Part shown: piece by piece, positions 1 to 6,658 of the stretch
How positions within the stretch are numbered: the first letter of the stretch is position 1
Layout: each line of letters starts with the position of its first letter
Assembly: GCF_002924365.1 (NCBI RefSeq)
Contig: NZ_PQWB01000037.1
Coordinates: 1-52,384, forward strand
DNA from: Chromobacterium alticapitis
GTDB lineage: Bacteria; Pseudomonadota; Gammaproteobacteria; Burkholderiales; Chromobacteriaceae
DNA: 52,384 nucleotides
Direction of reading: 5' to 3'
Notes under the pieces: generated by a model
The model's database searches: none
What the model saw: only the letters and a program-made list of their open reading frames with translations
Told to the model about the DNA's origin: nothing
Made by a program: the position numbers and the translations under genes

Positions 1-978
1 GGGCGGGCAGAACTGATAGTTGATGCCCAGTTCGAAAGTGGCGCGCAGCAGGTCCTGGGAGTGAAACTCCAATCCGTTGTCGACGACAGCAGTGGTAGGA
101 ATGCCATGGCATGGCCAGTCATGCTGGATGTCGGGATACCGCTCTTTCACATAGTCTTTGCTGCCGATGGCGTGCTGCAAGCAACGCAGCACCGCCTCGA
201 TGCTGGGCGGCGAAAACGACAGGTAAAAGCCCAGGATCATGCGCGTGTGGCAATCGATGATCACCGTGATGTAGGGGCGCCCCAGCACCAGCATAGACTC
301 CTCATCGATGACGAAGATGTTGAACGGCGTATGGTCAATTTCGACGCGTTCCAGCAGGTACATTGTGGTGGGTGTGATGCTGCTGTGCCGGTACTTTTTG
401 CGGGCGTACTCGCGCCCGTAGCGGGCAAGATCTACCTCATACTGAGGTTGATTGCGAACCAACCGTCGGAAGGTGTCGTAGCAGGGGACTTTGAGTTGTT
501 TATCCGCAGGCGCTTGATCGTTGTGAGCAGCAATCTGGATAAGCAGCTTTTCATAGGTGACGCGGATGGATGGGCGCTTCAACGTCAAATAGGTTGTTTG
601 AATTGCGGCCTCTGCCAAGAGGAGCAACTCGCCTTCCATCCGTGGGCCTTTCCCTCCGCGGCGGTCAAAGTTAGGCACGAGCACCAAGGGGTTGCCTCCG
701 CTGCTTTGCAGGCGCGTATGCCATCGATATAGCGTACTGCTAGAGGGTGGGGTGCGATCCCCGATGCGTTGGGCAATGTCTTGGATGAACGCTTCCAGCT
801 TATGTTTGGTGTAGCAAGGGCTGCGCTGGGCATTGAAGGCGTCAGTATAGGCTTGCCGCCGTAAAGCCGCAGTTTGGGCAAGAGAGGAGTGGCTGTCGAA
901 TGGACGCTGTTGAGCACTGGCCAGTGGTTCTTGGCCGGAAAGCCCTTCCGGGCTTTCCAGAATGATCTGGAGCGACAT
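1..978 (-). CDS. tnsB: TnsB-like DDE transposase (partial, C-terminus off window)
   Basis: This reading frame is open from the ATG at 976-978 to the left edge (326 codons seen; family members are about 600-700 aa). It begins MSLQIILESPEGL. A helix-turn-helix-like N-terminal part precedes the RNase H-fold catalytic core. The first catalytic Asp is in LERVEIDHTPFNIFVID, and the second is in TTAVVDNGLEFHSQDLL near codon 307. The catalytic Glu lies beyond the edge. The strand RPYITVIIDCHTRMILGFYL is typical of TnsB/TniA/MuA-type integrase cores. The start follows the tnsA stop by 2 bases (TGATCATG), so the two genes are probably translationally coupled. In Tn7 systems TnsB binds the end repeats and cuts and joins the 3' ends, while TnsA cuts the 5' ends. 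Confidence 0.9.
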   Translation of the reverse strand, partial: MSLQIILESPEGLSGQEPLASAQQRPFDSHSSLAQTAALRRQAYTDAFNAQRSPCYTKHKLEAFIQDIAQRIGDRTPPSSSTLYRWHTRLQSSGGNPLVLVPNFDRRGGKGPRMEGELLLLAEAAIQTTYLTLKRPSIRVTYEKLLIQIAAHNDQAPADKQLKVPCYDTFRRLVRNQPQYEVDLARYGREYARKKYRHSSITPTTMYLLERVEIDHTPFNIFVIDEESMLVLGRPYITVIIDCHTRMILGFYLSFSPPSIEAVLRCLQHAIGSKDYVKERYPDIQHDWPCHGIPTTAVVDNGLEFHSQDLLRATFELGINYQFCPP

Positions 979-980
979 GA

Positions 981-1652
981 TCAAATCCTCCAGATCAAGG
1001 TACTGGGACGAAGTGGCTTGTAGAGGCTGACTGCTAGCCATTCCTGGCCAATGGCGGCATAGACCAGTCGGACATCTCCTGCAGCGCTACTGAGGGCTTC
1101 CAGTGAGGCGGGACCCTCCCTGAGGATTTGAAGCATTGCGGTCTTGGCTGTTAGTGGAATAAGTCGATGGCGCTGGCCTTCAATCAACCCAAGGTTTTGC
1201 CGTATGACCTTGTTCCGCAGCGTTTTTTCGGTCACGACCGCGAAAAGCCCACCTGCGGATTCGATCAGTGGCGCGATCACTTGGAAACGGCGCTGGTTCT
1301 CAGGGGTGTCAGCCTCCTCCTGATACTTGATCTCTACAACGGCGCGTCGACCGTCGCGTAGGTGCAACAAAAAATCTGGCGTATAGCTATGGGCCTCACC
1401 GTCGAGCTCGTAGTCCAGAGCGAACGGCTCAGGGATGATGAGCATGACCTCGGGAGCCAAGTTGTAAAGTCGGATCGCGTCGCGGGCTAGCCCGGATTCA
1501 TTGGGTATCCAGCCATCAATCCCTTTGTTTGACGGACAAATACCGCGATAGGAGCCATTTCCGTGCTTGTGGAATGCATCACGGACAGGGCGTTTGGAGT
1601 TAAGTAATTTTCGAATTGTGGCAAGTAAAGCTGCATAGATTTGACTGGTCAT
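981..1652 (-). CDS. tnsA: TnsA-like endonuclease of a Tn7-like transposon
   Basis: The 223-aa protein has the TnsA restriction-endonuclease-like fold signature. E52 lies in WIPNESGLARD, D93 in YTPDFLLHL, and E107/K109 in AVVEIKY, giving a complete PD-(D/E)xK active site. The C-terminal 80 residues form a TnsA C-terminal winged-helix-like part. TnsA makes the 5'-end cuts that allow cut-and-paste transposition with TnsB; loss of this activity gives cointegrates. The start ATG at 1650-1652 has AGGAG at 1659-1663 (minus sense). The RBS overlaps a short stem (1661-1675), and the leader carries a larger nested inverted repeat. tnsB follows immediately. GC is lower than in the core genome to the right, as expected of acquired DNA. 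Confidence 0.9.
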   Translation of the reverse strand: MTSQIYAALLATIRKLLNSKRPVRDAFHKHGNGSYRGICPSNKGIDGWIPNESGLARDAIRLYNLAPEVMLIIPEPFALDYELDGEAHSYTPDFLLHLRDGRRAVVEIKYQEEADTPENQRRFQVIAPLIESAGGLFAVVTEKTLRNKVIRQNLGLIEGQRHRLIPLTAKTAMLQILREGPASLEALSSAAGDVRLVYAAIGQEWLAVSLYKPLRPSTLIWRI

Positions 1653-1660
1653 GTCGATCT

Positions 1661-1723
1661 CCTAAGATTTTTAGGCCGCACGTTCCCATCTCGATGTTCG
1701 AGACACAGAAAAAAGACGTGCGG
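1661..1723 (-). promoter_or_regulatory. Structured leader of tnsA: nested inverted repeats over the RBS
   Basis: There are three nested or adjacent inverted repeats. CCTAA/TTAGG (1661-1665 with 1671-1675) covers the tnsA ribosome-binding site. CCGCACGT (1676-1683) pairs perfectly with ACGTGCGG (1716-1723). Inside that, TCTCGA (1689-1694) pairs with TCGAGA (1698-1703) around a 3-base loop. The arms are visible in the sequence; a role in restraining transposase translation or as a protein-binding site is inference. Confidence 0.45.
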
Positions 1724-1958
1724 GGAGCTTGACCAGTGCGAGACGTTAGACGATACTGAACTTGCTTAGGGTTATGAATACCGTCTGGTCTTTATCGCAC
1801 GGGCAATAGGGCACTTCTCTATATTTAGGGGGTGTCCTTTTTGCTATGTAGCCATAGGTGTTCCTTTCACGTTTTCTCGTAATGTTCTCGTTGCATTTCC
1901 TCTAAATTCTAGCTGCCGACTGCTTGATGCGACAGCAATTTTTCTGCGTAACATGCTG

Positions 1959-1989
1959 TTTTTCCGTAGAAACTATATTCTACGAAAAA
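1959..1989. repeat. Imperfect inverted repeat upstream of tnsAB
   Basis: The left arm TTTTTCCGTAGAA and the right arm TTCTACGAAAAA are complementary apart from one extra C, and they enclose a short AT spacer. The element sits about 310 bp upstream of tnsA. It could be an operator or a weak bidirectional terminator; nothing in the sequence decides between these. Confidence 0.5.
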
Positions 1990-2221
1990 TTATGCCATTG
2001 GAATTTTTGTGAATGAATGATAAAGCTAGCTCCGAGGATGAACTTAAGCCAATTTTTGTCGTGGATGCTTCTTTGGATCCCAGGATTTTTATCCGGAGGA
2101 GATTCCGGATTTGCGAAGGGATAATGGGTAGTTTTCAATGAGTTACTGAGGTGTAAGTCGGGGATTGGATATCGGGGAGTTGGCAGGCTTTGCTCTTTAT
2201 TCTGCAGTGAACTGAAATGAA

Positions 2222-2256
2222 AAACACAGAACAGATGAAATCTATTCTGTGTTGTA
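2222..2256. terminator. Hairpin near the transposon end, possible bidirectional terminator
   Basis: AACACAGAACAGA is followed, after a 4-5 base loop, by TCTATTCTGTGTT, giving a 12-13 bp stem with one G-T-type mismatch. T-rich DNA follows on the plus side (GTATTTTTG), and a shorter T run lies on the minus side. It lies just inside the TnsB-site cluster and could stop transcription entering the element from the SIR2 gene. Confidence 0.5.
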
Positions 2257-2326
2257 TTTTTGATACTAAATGTCGTTTGGTTTGCTTTTGGGATTTTGAT
2301 GGGTTGATTTTTTATCGACTTGGAGC

Positions 2327-2375
2327 GAGTTGCAATTTATTTGCCTTGAGTTGTCAATAACTTTGCCTCCCTACA
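2327..2375 (-). repeat. Tn7-like transposon terminus with tandem TnsB-type sites
   Basis: Two direct repeats, GAGTTGCAATTTATTTGCCT (2327-2346) and GAGTTGTCAATAACTTTGCCT without its last base (2348-2367), lie head to tail with a 21-bp period. They are followed by CCCTACA ending at 2375. On the minus strand this reads TGTAGGG, then AGGCAAAGTTATTGACAACT, then AGGCAAATAAATTGCAACT, closely matching the TGT terminus and CAAAATAGTTGGGAACT-type TnsB sites of Tn7. A weaker third copy may begin at about 2301. The inferred 5-bp target duplication flanking this end is 2376-2380 (TTTCA in minus sense). Confidence 0.8.
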
Positions 2376-3185
2376 TGAAAGGCCAAGCATCAGCGTGCGC
2401 TTGCTCCCAACGATGTGCGTCAATGCAGTGACCAGCCCCTGGTTGTTCGCCTGCGTGCAGAAGGCGGCAACCTGATCGTTGGACGCCACCAACCATTGGC
2501 GGTACTGGCCCGGGTCACCTTGAGCTTTCGCAGCACAGCCATGGAACTTGATGAGGCGGGTCTTATTGCGTGGCAGTTGAAGATCGGCGGGACGTGCAAC
2601 AACAGTCGGGCTCAGCGCGGCAGTACCGCCTGTCAGGGCGTCCACAGCCCTTTCGACCAGTGGATCCCAATTGGCGGAGAGCATCTCAGGCGCAGTGCCC
2701 TCCAGACTCAAGGCCGCGAGGCAGAGGTGCTCCACATCTGGGACCATGGCGGGATCCGCGAACGTCGCGCCAACGTCGATGACGCTCCACAAGAGATAGT
2801 CCATGTCCTCGCCTTCGACAGTGAGGCCGAGCAGCTTGGAATAGTTATTGACCAAGCGCCAAACGATGGCATCCTGATCCGGCCAACTGGCAAAGGGCTC
2901 ATCGAACTTCGAGCGCGCACGTTCTTCCGCTGAGGCGCTGGCCAAGTTGAGAATCTCTTGCAAGGTGCGGGCGAACTTGCAGTTGGGATCCGCATGGTTA
3001 ATGCGCGAGCGTACGAACTCGACAACTTTGCCGACGAGGATCCGCAGACTCGGCGCGCGTCCGAATGAAATCCCCGACCCCAACCAGAATGCGTAAAGCC
3101 CGTTTGACACGCCGGCAGCGAAGGGTTCGAACGAGCCATCTAGCAGATTGAGCGTATCACGTACGCTGATGTCAGACGCGGCCAT
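2337..3185 (-). CDS. SIR2-like NAD-hydrolase domain protein, 3' end replaced by transposon DNA
   Basis: The 282-aa ORF shows a SIR2-type NAD-binding fold. It has the glycine motif FWLGSGISFG (residues 33-42), SANWDPLVERAVD with NWD at 172-174, and LIKFHGC with HG at 215-216. The pattern LMLGLS near the end normally continues with an Asp in intact relatives. Residues 1-270 are host gene. Residues 271-282 (CREAKLLTTQGK) and the stop are encoded by the transposon end starting at 2375, so the gene is truncated. SIR2 domains of this type commonly act as NAD-depleting effectors in anti-phage systems, usually as part of longer or multi-gene proteins; loss of the C-terminus probably inactivates it. 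Start ATG 3183-3185 has GGGAGAGG upstream. A defence role is inference. Confidence 0.75.
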   Translation of the reverse strand: MAASDISVRDTLNLLDGSFEPFAAGVSNGLYAFWLGSGISFGRAPSLRILVGKVVEFVRSRINHADPNCKFARTLQEILNLASASAEERARSKFDEPFASWPDQDAIVWRLVNNYSKLLGLTVEGEDMDYLLWSVIDVGATFADPAMVPDVEHLCLAALSLEGTAPEMLSANWDPLVERAVDALTGGTAALSPTVVARPADLQLPRNKTRLIKFHGCAAKAQGDPGQYRQWLVASNDQVAAFCTQANNQGLVTALTHIVGSKRTLMLGLSCREAKLLTTQGK

Positions 3186-3451
3186 GTGTGGCCTCTCCCA
3201 GTTTTCATTTTATTACGGAGTCATCGAATGATACGGCACGCGCGCGTAGTGCGGGAAGGATCATTTGCTGCCATCCCGTCGGCGAGCGAGGCCGATTGCC
3301 CTGGCCGAACGAGATCGCGTTCTGTTCGACCAAGTCATGCGCTCCTGATAGGGGGTAGGTTGACGTCGTGACCACTCGGAAAAGATGGGCGTCAACGCTT
3401 CCTAGACATCACCCCTGCAGCACTGCTTCCTGATCCTCAGCCCGCGTGTCG

Positions 3452-3471
3452 CTAACTGGTAAACCAGTTAG
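3452..3471. repeat. Perfect 9-bp inverted repeat (operator-like)
   Basis: CTAACTGGT (3452-3460), AA, ACCAGTTAG (3463-3471) is a perfect palindrome with a 2-base spacer. It lies 6 bases before the weak ORF at 3478 and about 270 bp upstream of the SIR2 gene. The short spacer and lack of a T run favour a dimeric-regulator site over a terminator. No regulator gene is seen nearby. Confidence 0.5.
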
Positions 3472-3477
3472 TCGTCC

Positions 3478-3807
3478 GTGGAATATAAAGACGCTCAAAG
3501 AAACCACGTAATGGCTGCTTGGCAATCGAGACACTCGAATGAGCTAAGCCCGAGCGATGGGCAGTTTTGGCGATACATGACCAGTAGCAATGGTGCAGTT
3601 GCGGCTATCAGCGAGGCCATAGACGAATGGCAGCGGACGTATTGGGTTGCGGCGGTGACTATCCGCTTTGGCCGAACTTCTGTCAGTCAGTATCCGAGCC
3701 TGGTATCTGCTCCACTCAAATACCGGTTAAATCGACATGTAGTAGTGGGCTGGAAGCTATCCTCTGAGGAGGAATACCACTGTGGCCGAACCTTCATCCA
3801 TCGGTAG
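3478..3807 (+). CDS. Hypothetical protein, doubtful ORF
   Basis: This is an open frame of 109 codons starting with GTG just downstream of the palindrome at 3452-3471. I recognise no family. The predicted protein is Trp- and Ser-rich (for example DEWQRTYWVAAVTIRFGRTS), with no signal peptide or membrane segment, and no convincing ribosome-binding site precedes the GTG. It may be a decayed fragment inside the island or a chance ORF. Confidence 0.25.
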   Translation: MEYKDAQRNHVMAAWQSRHSNELSPSDGQFWRYMTSSNGAVAAISEAIDEWQRTYWVAAVTIRFGRTSVSQYPSLVSAPLKYRLNRHVVVGWKLSSEEEYHCGRTFIHR

Positions 3808-3856
3808 TGACGCTGGATGACAACTTCACTTGAACAAGCACACGGTAGAAACGACT

Positions 3857-3876
3857 AACCCGCCGTTAGGCGGGTT
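3857..3876. terminator. Perfect hairpin downstream of tRNA-Ala
   Basis: AACCCGCC, loop GTTA, GGCGGGTT forms a perfect 8-bp stem. It lies between the doubtful ORF and the tRNA gene. Neither side has a good T run, so intrinsic termination is uncertain; it could be a processing or transcription-stop signal for either strand. Confidence 0.4.
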
Positions 3877-3955
3877 CATGGATAGTGATACGCAGAGCAG
3901 TGCTATATGCACGCACCTTGTGCAACGCTTACGAACTATCTCGTGTAAGGACAGA

Positions 3956-4015
3956 TAGCATATTTTTGCAGTTCGTCTGGGTAGCATATCTTTGCAGTAG
4001 CTGCAAAAAAATGCT
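3956..4015. repeat. Array of 15-17 bp repeats beside tRNA-Ala
   Basis: There are two direct copies, TAGCATATTTTTGCAGT (3956-3972) and TAGCATATCTTTGCAGT (3982-3998), which differ at one base and have a 26-bp period. An inverted copy, CTGCAAAAAAATGCT, lies at 4001-4015, so the second and third copies form a hairpin. The array sits 36 bp from the 3' end of the tRNA. Such direct-plus-inverted sets occur at the ends of some insertion sequences (IS21-like ends carry multiple internal repeats) and at integrase arm sites. No transposase or integrase gene remains next to it. Confidence 0.55.
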
Positions 4016-4050
4016 TCCTGTTTCAACGCTGCTAAGCCCTTGATATTCCT

Positions 4051-4126
4051 TGGTGGACCGAAAGGGGATCGAACCCTCGACCTCTGCATTGCGAACGCAG
4101 CGCTCTCCCAGCTGAGCTATCGGCCC
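4051..4126 (-). tRNA. tRNA-Ala (anticodon CGC)
   Basis: The 76-base minus-strand sequence folds as a standard cloverleaf. The acceptor arm is GGGCCGA with TCGGTCC. The D-arm contains AGCTCAGCTGGGAGAGC. The anticodon arm is CTGCG-TTCGCAA-TGCAG with anticodon CGC. The T arm is GAGGGTTCGATCCCC, and CCA is encoded. It decodes GCG. A -10-like TAGTAT lies about 13 bp upstream (4139-4144, minus). The 3' side faces the accessory island, a position commonly used for integration. Confidence 0.95.
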
Positions 4127-4186
4127 ATCGATTTGGCAATACTAGCACGACGGCATTTCGCTTGACCAGCCCCCTGCCCGCCCCTG

Positions 4187-6484
4187 TCAGACGCCGGCTT
4201 GCGGCAGGCTGAACCAGAACACGCAGCCGCCCTCCAGGCTGCTGACGGCGCCGAATTCGCCGCGGTGGAATTCCACGATGGAGCGACAGATATTGAGGCC
4301 TATGCCCATGCCTTCCGGCTTGGTGGAGTAGAAAGGCGTGAACAGGTTGTCCTGCATCCCGGCCGCCAGGCCTGGGCCGTTGTCCACAACTTCCACCTTC
4401 CATCTTCCGTTTTCCACGCAGGTATGCAACTCCACGCCGGGGCGCGGCGTGCCGGCTTCCACCAGCGCCTCGATGGCGTTTTTCATCAGATTGAGCAGCA
4501 CCTGCTCGATCAGCACCGGGTCCATGTCCACCTGGCAGGGCCGGCGGTCTGCCGCCAGTTGCAGGCTGACGCCGTTCTTGGCCGCCAGCGGCTCCGCCAG
4601 GCCCAGCGCGCGCTGCACCACGCGCGCCGGTTCCACCCGCTCCAACTGCGGCTCGTGTTTTTTGACAAAAGCGCGGATGCTGCTGACGATTTGCGCCGCG
4701 CGCCGGGCTTGGTCGGCGATGGCGTGGATGGCTTCGCGCACGCCGGGCGGCAGTTCCAGATCTTCCGGCAAGCGGCGGCCCACGCCGGCGGCGTAGGTGT
4801 TGATGGCGGTCAGCGGCTGGTTCAGCTCGTGGGCCAGGGTAGAGGCCATTTCGCCCATGGCGATCAGCCGCGCGGTGTTCTGGAAGCGTTCTTGCTGCGC
4901 CTGCTCGCGCTCCTCGCGATGGCGATCGGCCGTGACGTCGCTGACGATGGCGAGCCAGGCGGATTCGCCGCTCACCCATTCGATGCGGCGGCGGCGGATC
5001 AGCAGGTAGCGGCTGTCATGCGCCACGATGAATTCCTGGGCATACTCCTCGTCGCGCCCGCCGGCCATCAGGCCCGGAAGCAGCACGCAGCACGGCGCGT
5101 CGGCATCGCCCACCAGCCACATTTCAGCGAACCCCGGATTAGCGTACAGCAACTGGCCGCTGCCCTCGTCCACCACGCACACGCCAGCGGCCAGGCCGTT
5201 CAGCACGGTCAGAAAGCGTCGATGCGCCGCGTCCAGCGCCGTGCGCTGGCGCTGGCGTTCGGTGATGTCGAACAGCGAGGCGATCCAGCCATGCTGCCCG
5301 CCGTCCTCCCCCACCAGCGGCGTGGCGAACAGCCGCACCACCAGCGTGCCGCCATGCTTGCGCCGCAGCGTCAGCTCGAAGCCTTGCTCCGGCTGGCGGT
5401 TGTCGCGCACGGCGTCCATCGCCGCGGCCAGCGCGCCGTGCTGCGAGGCGGGCCAGAATGGATGCGGCGGATAGCTGCCTACCAGTTCGTCCGGCGCGAA
5501 ACCCAGCATGTCGCAAAAGGCGCGGTTGACGCGGACGATTTCGCCCTCCAGCCCTATTGCCACCAGGCCGCTCTTCATCGAATCCTCTATCGCCTGGCGC
5601 AGCGACACCTCCTGCGCCAGCTTTTGCTCGGCCTGCGCCCGCTCGCGCATGTGGCGGCGGATGCGCCACACCGCGTACAGCAGCGTCAGCAGCAGCAAAA
5701 CGATGACGCCGGTCAGCACCGGCAGCGTCAGCCCCAGTCCGCTGCGGTAGCCCACCGCGCGCAGATAGAGGCCGTAGCCGGGCGGGTCGAAACCGGTCTG
5801 GTGCGACAGCGGGCCTGCTTGCTCCGCCGCGTCGAACTTCTGCGCCAGGGTCTTGCCGTCCAGATCGACGATGCTGATGTAGTTCTTGGAAGCGATCCAC
5901 CACGGCACCTGGTGGTACAGCAGCGCGTCCAGCTGGTAGGAAATGCGCACGCCGCCCAGCAGCCTGCCGTCGCGGACGATGGGCACGGCCAAGTCGAAAC
6001 GGTATTTGCCGGCCGGCCCCTGGTAGGGCGCGCCATAGCTGGGCCGCAGCAAACGGCCGGCGCGCCACAGCGCGTCGAACTCGGCGGAGTTGAGCTGGCG
6101 GCCGTCGCGGCGCACGCCGTGGGAATCCCACTCCACGCGGTGGTCTGGCCCAACGCGCTCAAAGCTAACCAGCTCCGGGTTCTCGCGCAGGTAGAACGCC
6201 GCCTGCCGGCTGAAGCGCTCGCTGTCCACCTTGCCGGCGGCGATGTCGCGCGCCAGCGTGTCCGCCCACTCCTGATGCCCCTCCAGATGCATGCGCAGCG
6301 ATTGTTCCAGCCATAACACCTCCTGGATCAGATTGTCCTGCTGCTCGTCGCGCCAGTCGCGGTACACCAGATAGCTGAGGCTGCACAGAGCCACCAGCAA
6401 GGCGATCAGGGCGATGCTGACGCCGGGCCACAGCATGAGCGGCGCGCGGCGCGCGGAGGAGGCGGAAGAAGGCATGGCAGCCAC
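4187..6484 (-). CDS. dctS: DctS-like sensor histidine kinase for C4-dicarboxylates
   Basis: This is a 765-aa membrane kinase. TM1 is about residues 17-41, followed by a periplasmic sensor region of about 210 residues and TM2 at about 255-274. A PAS domain (about 300-410) and a second PAS-like domain (about 425-525) follow. The phospho-acceptor is H552 in AHELNQPLTAI. The N box contains N669, DNGPGL is at 701-706 and GMGIGL at 725-730, so the kinase core is complete. The gene is divergent from dctPQM, as expected of a sensor that switches on TRAP transport when dicarboxylate is outside. No response regulator (DctR) is present next to it in this window, which is unusual because the two are normally adjacent. 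Naming rests on architecture plus context. Confidence 0.8.
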   Translation of the reverse strand: MAAMPSSASSARRAPLMLWPGVSIALIALLVALCSLSYLVYRDWRDEQQDNLIQEVLWLEQSLRMHLEGHQEWADTLARDIAAGKVDSERFSRQAAFYLRENPELVSFERVGPDHRVEWDSHGVRRDGRQLNSAEFDALWRAGRLLRPSYGAPYQGPAGKYRFDLAVPIVRDGRLLGGVRISYQLDALLYHQVPWWIASKNYISIVDLDGKTLAQKFDAAEQAGPLSHQTGFDPPGYGLYLRAVGYRSGLGLTLPVLTGVIVLLLLTLLYAVWRIRRHMRERAQAEQKLAQEVSLRQAIEDSMKSGLVAIGLEGEIVRVNRAFCDMLGFAPDELVGSYPPHPFWPASQHGALAAAMDAVRDNRQPEQGFELTLRRKHGGTLVVRLFATPLVGEDGGQHGWIASLFDITERQRQRTALDAAHRRFLTVLNGLAAGVCVVDEGSGQLLYANPGFAEMWLVGDADAPCCVLLPGLMAGGRDEEYAQEFIVAHDSRYLLIRRRRIEWVSGESAWLAIVSDVTADRHREEREQAQQERFQNTARLIAMGEMASTLAHELNQPLTAINTYAAGVGRRLPEDLELPPGVREAIHAIADQARRAAQIVSSIRAFVKKHEPQLERVEPARVVQRALGLAEPLAAKNGVSLQLAADRRPCQVDMDPVLIEQVLLNLMKNAIEALVEAGTPRPGVELHTCVENGRWKVEVVDNGPGLAAGMQDNLFTPFYSTKPEGMGIGLNICRSIVEFHRGEFGAVSSLEGGCVFWFSLPQAGV

Positions 6485-6658
6485 CGGATGGGAACACGCT
6501 CAGATGATACCGCGCCTGGGCCGTAGCGGGGCGGCATGCCCTTGTTCTGGAATTCCCTAATGGTCAGCGCGGCCTGGAGCTTCTACTTTAACGGCAGAAG
6601 AAGCGCCGGCAACTGCCGGCCGACAAAACCGACAACGCTACGAATGGATGGAGAAACC

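Larger units (their letters stand above)
1653..2326. other. Gene-free terminal segment of the Tn7-like element
   Basis: No credible coding frame is seen here. The segment is AT-rich compared with the rest of the window. It contains the tnsA leader structures, the inverted repeat at 1959-1989, the hairpin at 2222-2256 and, at its right end, the TnsB-type repeats. The motif AATTTTTSTG recurs at about 1937, 2000 and 2051, which may be no more than AT bias. A promoter for tnsAB must lie here or just inside. Confidence 0.5.
1..2375 (-). mobile_element. Tn7-like transposon, tnsAB end (partial, continues off left edge)
   Basis: The element is defined by tnsB and tnsA reading leftward and by a Tn7-type terminus at 2375. 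Read on the minus strand from 2375, the DNA begins TGTAGGGAGGCAAAG and continues with tandem 20-21 bp repeats that look like TnsB sites. Tn7 ends begin with the very similar TGTGGGCGGACAA and carry comparable repeats (recalled from the literature). tnsA lies 0.72 kb inside the terminus, as it does near the right end of Tn7. tnsC, any target-selector gene (tniQ/tnsD, tnsE), cargo and the other end lie outside the window, so the targeting type, including a CRISPR-associated one, cannot be judged. The insertion is not at glmS but inside a SIR2-domain gene. Confidence 0.85.

Noticed and set aside
585-917. 110-codon minus-strand ORF within tnsB
   Set aside because: It is in a different frame from the one carrying the TnsB catalytic motifs and start codon at 976-978.
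3826-4089. 87-codon minus-strand ORF overlapping tRNA-Ala
   Set aside because: Its first residues ([12 protein letters not shown]) are translated tRNA; this is a common false ORF at tRNA genes.
4199-6316. 705-codon plus-strand open frame over the sensor kinase
   Set aside because: The kinase on the minus strand has every expected motif; the plus-strand product is low-complexity His/Gln/Arg-rich.
6485-6658. Sigma-54 promoter for dctP (GGCATGCCCTTGTTC near 6532)
   Set aside because: The GG and expected GC elements do not have the required spacing; the resemblance is only partial.
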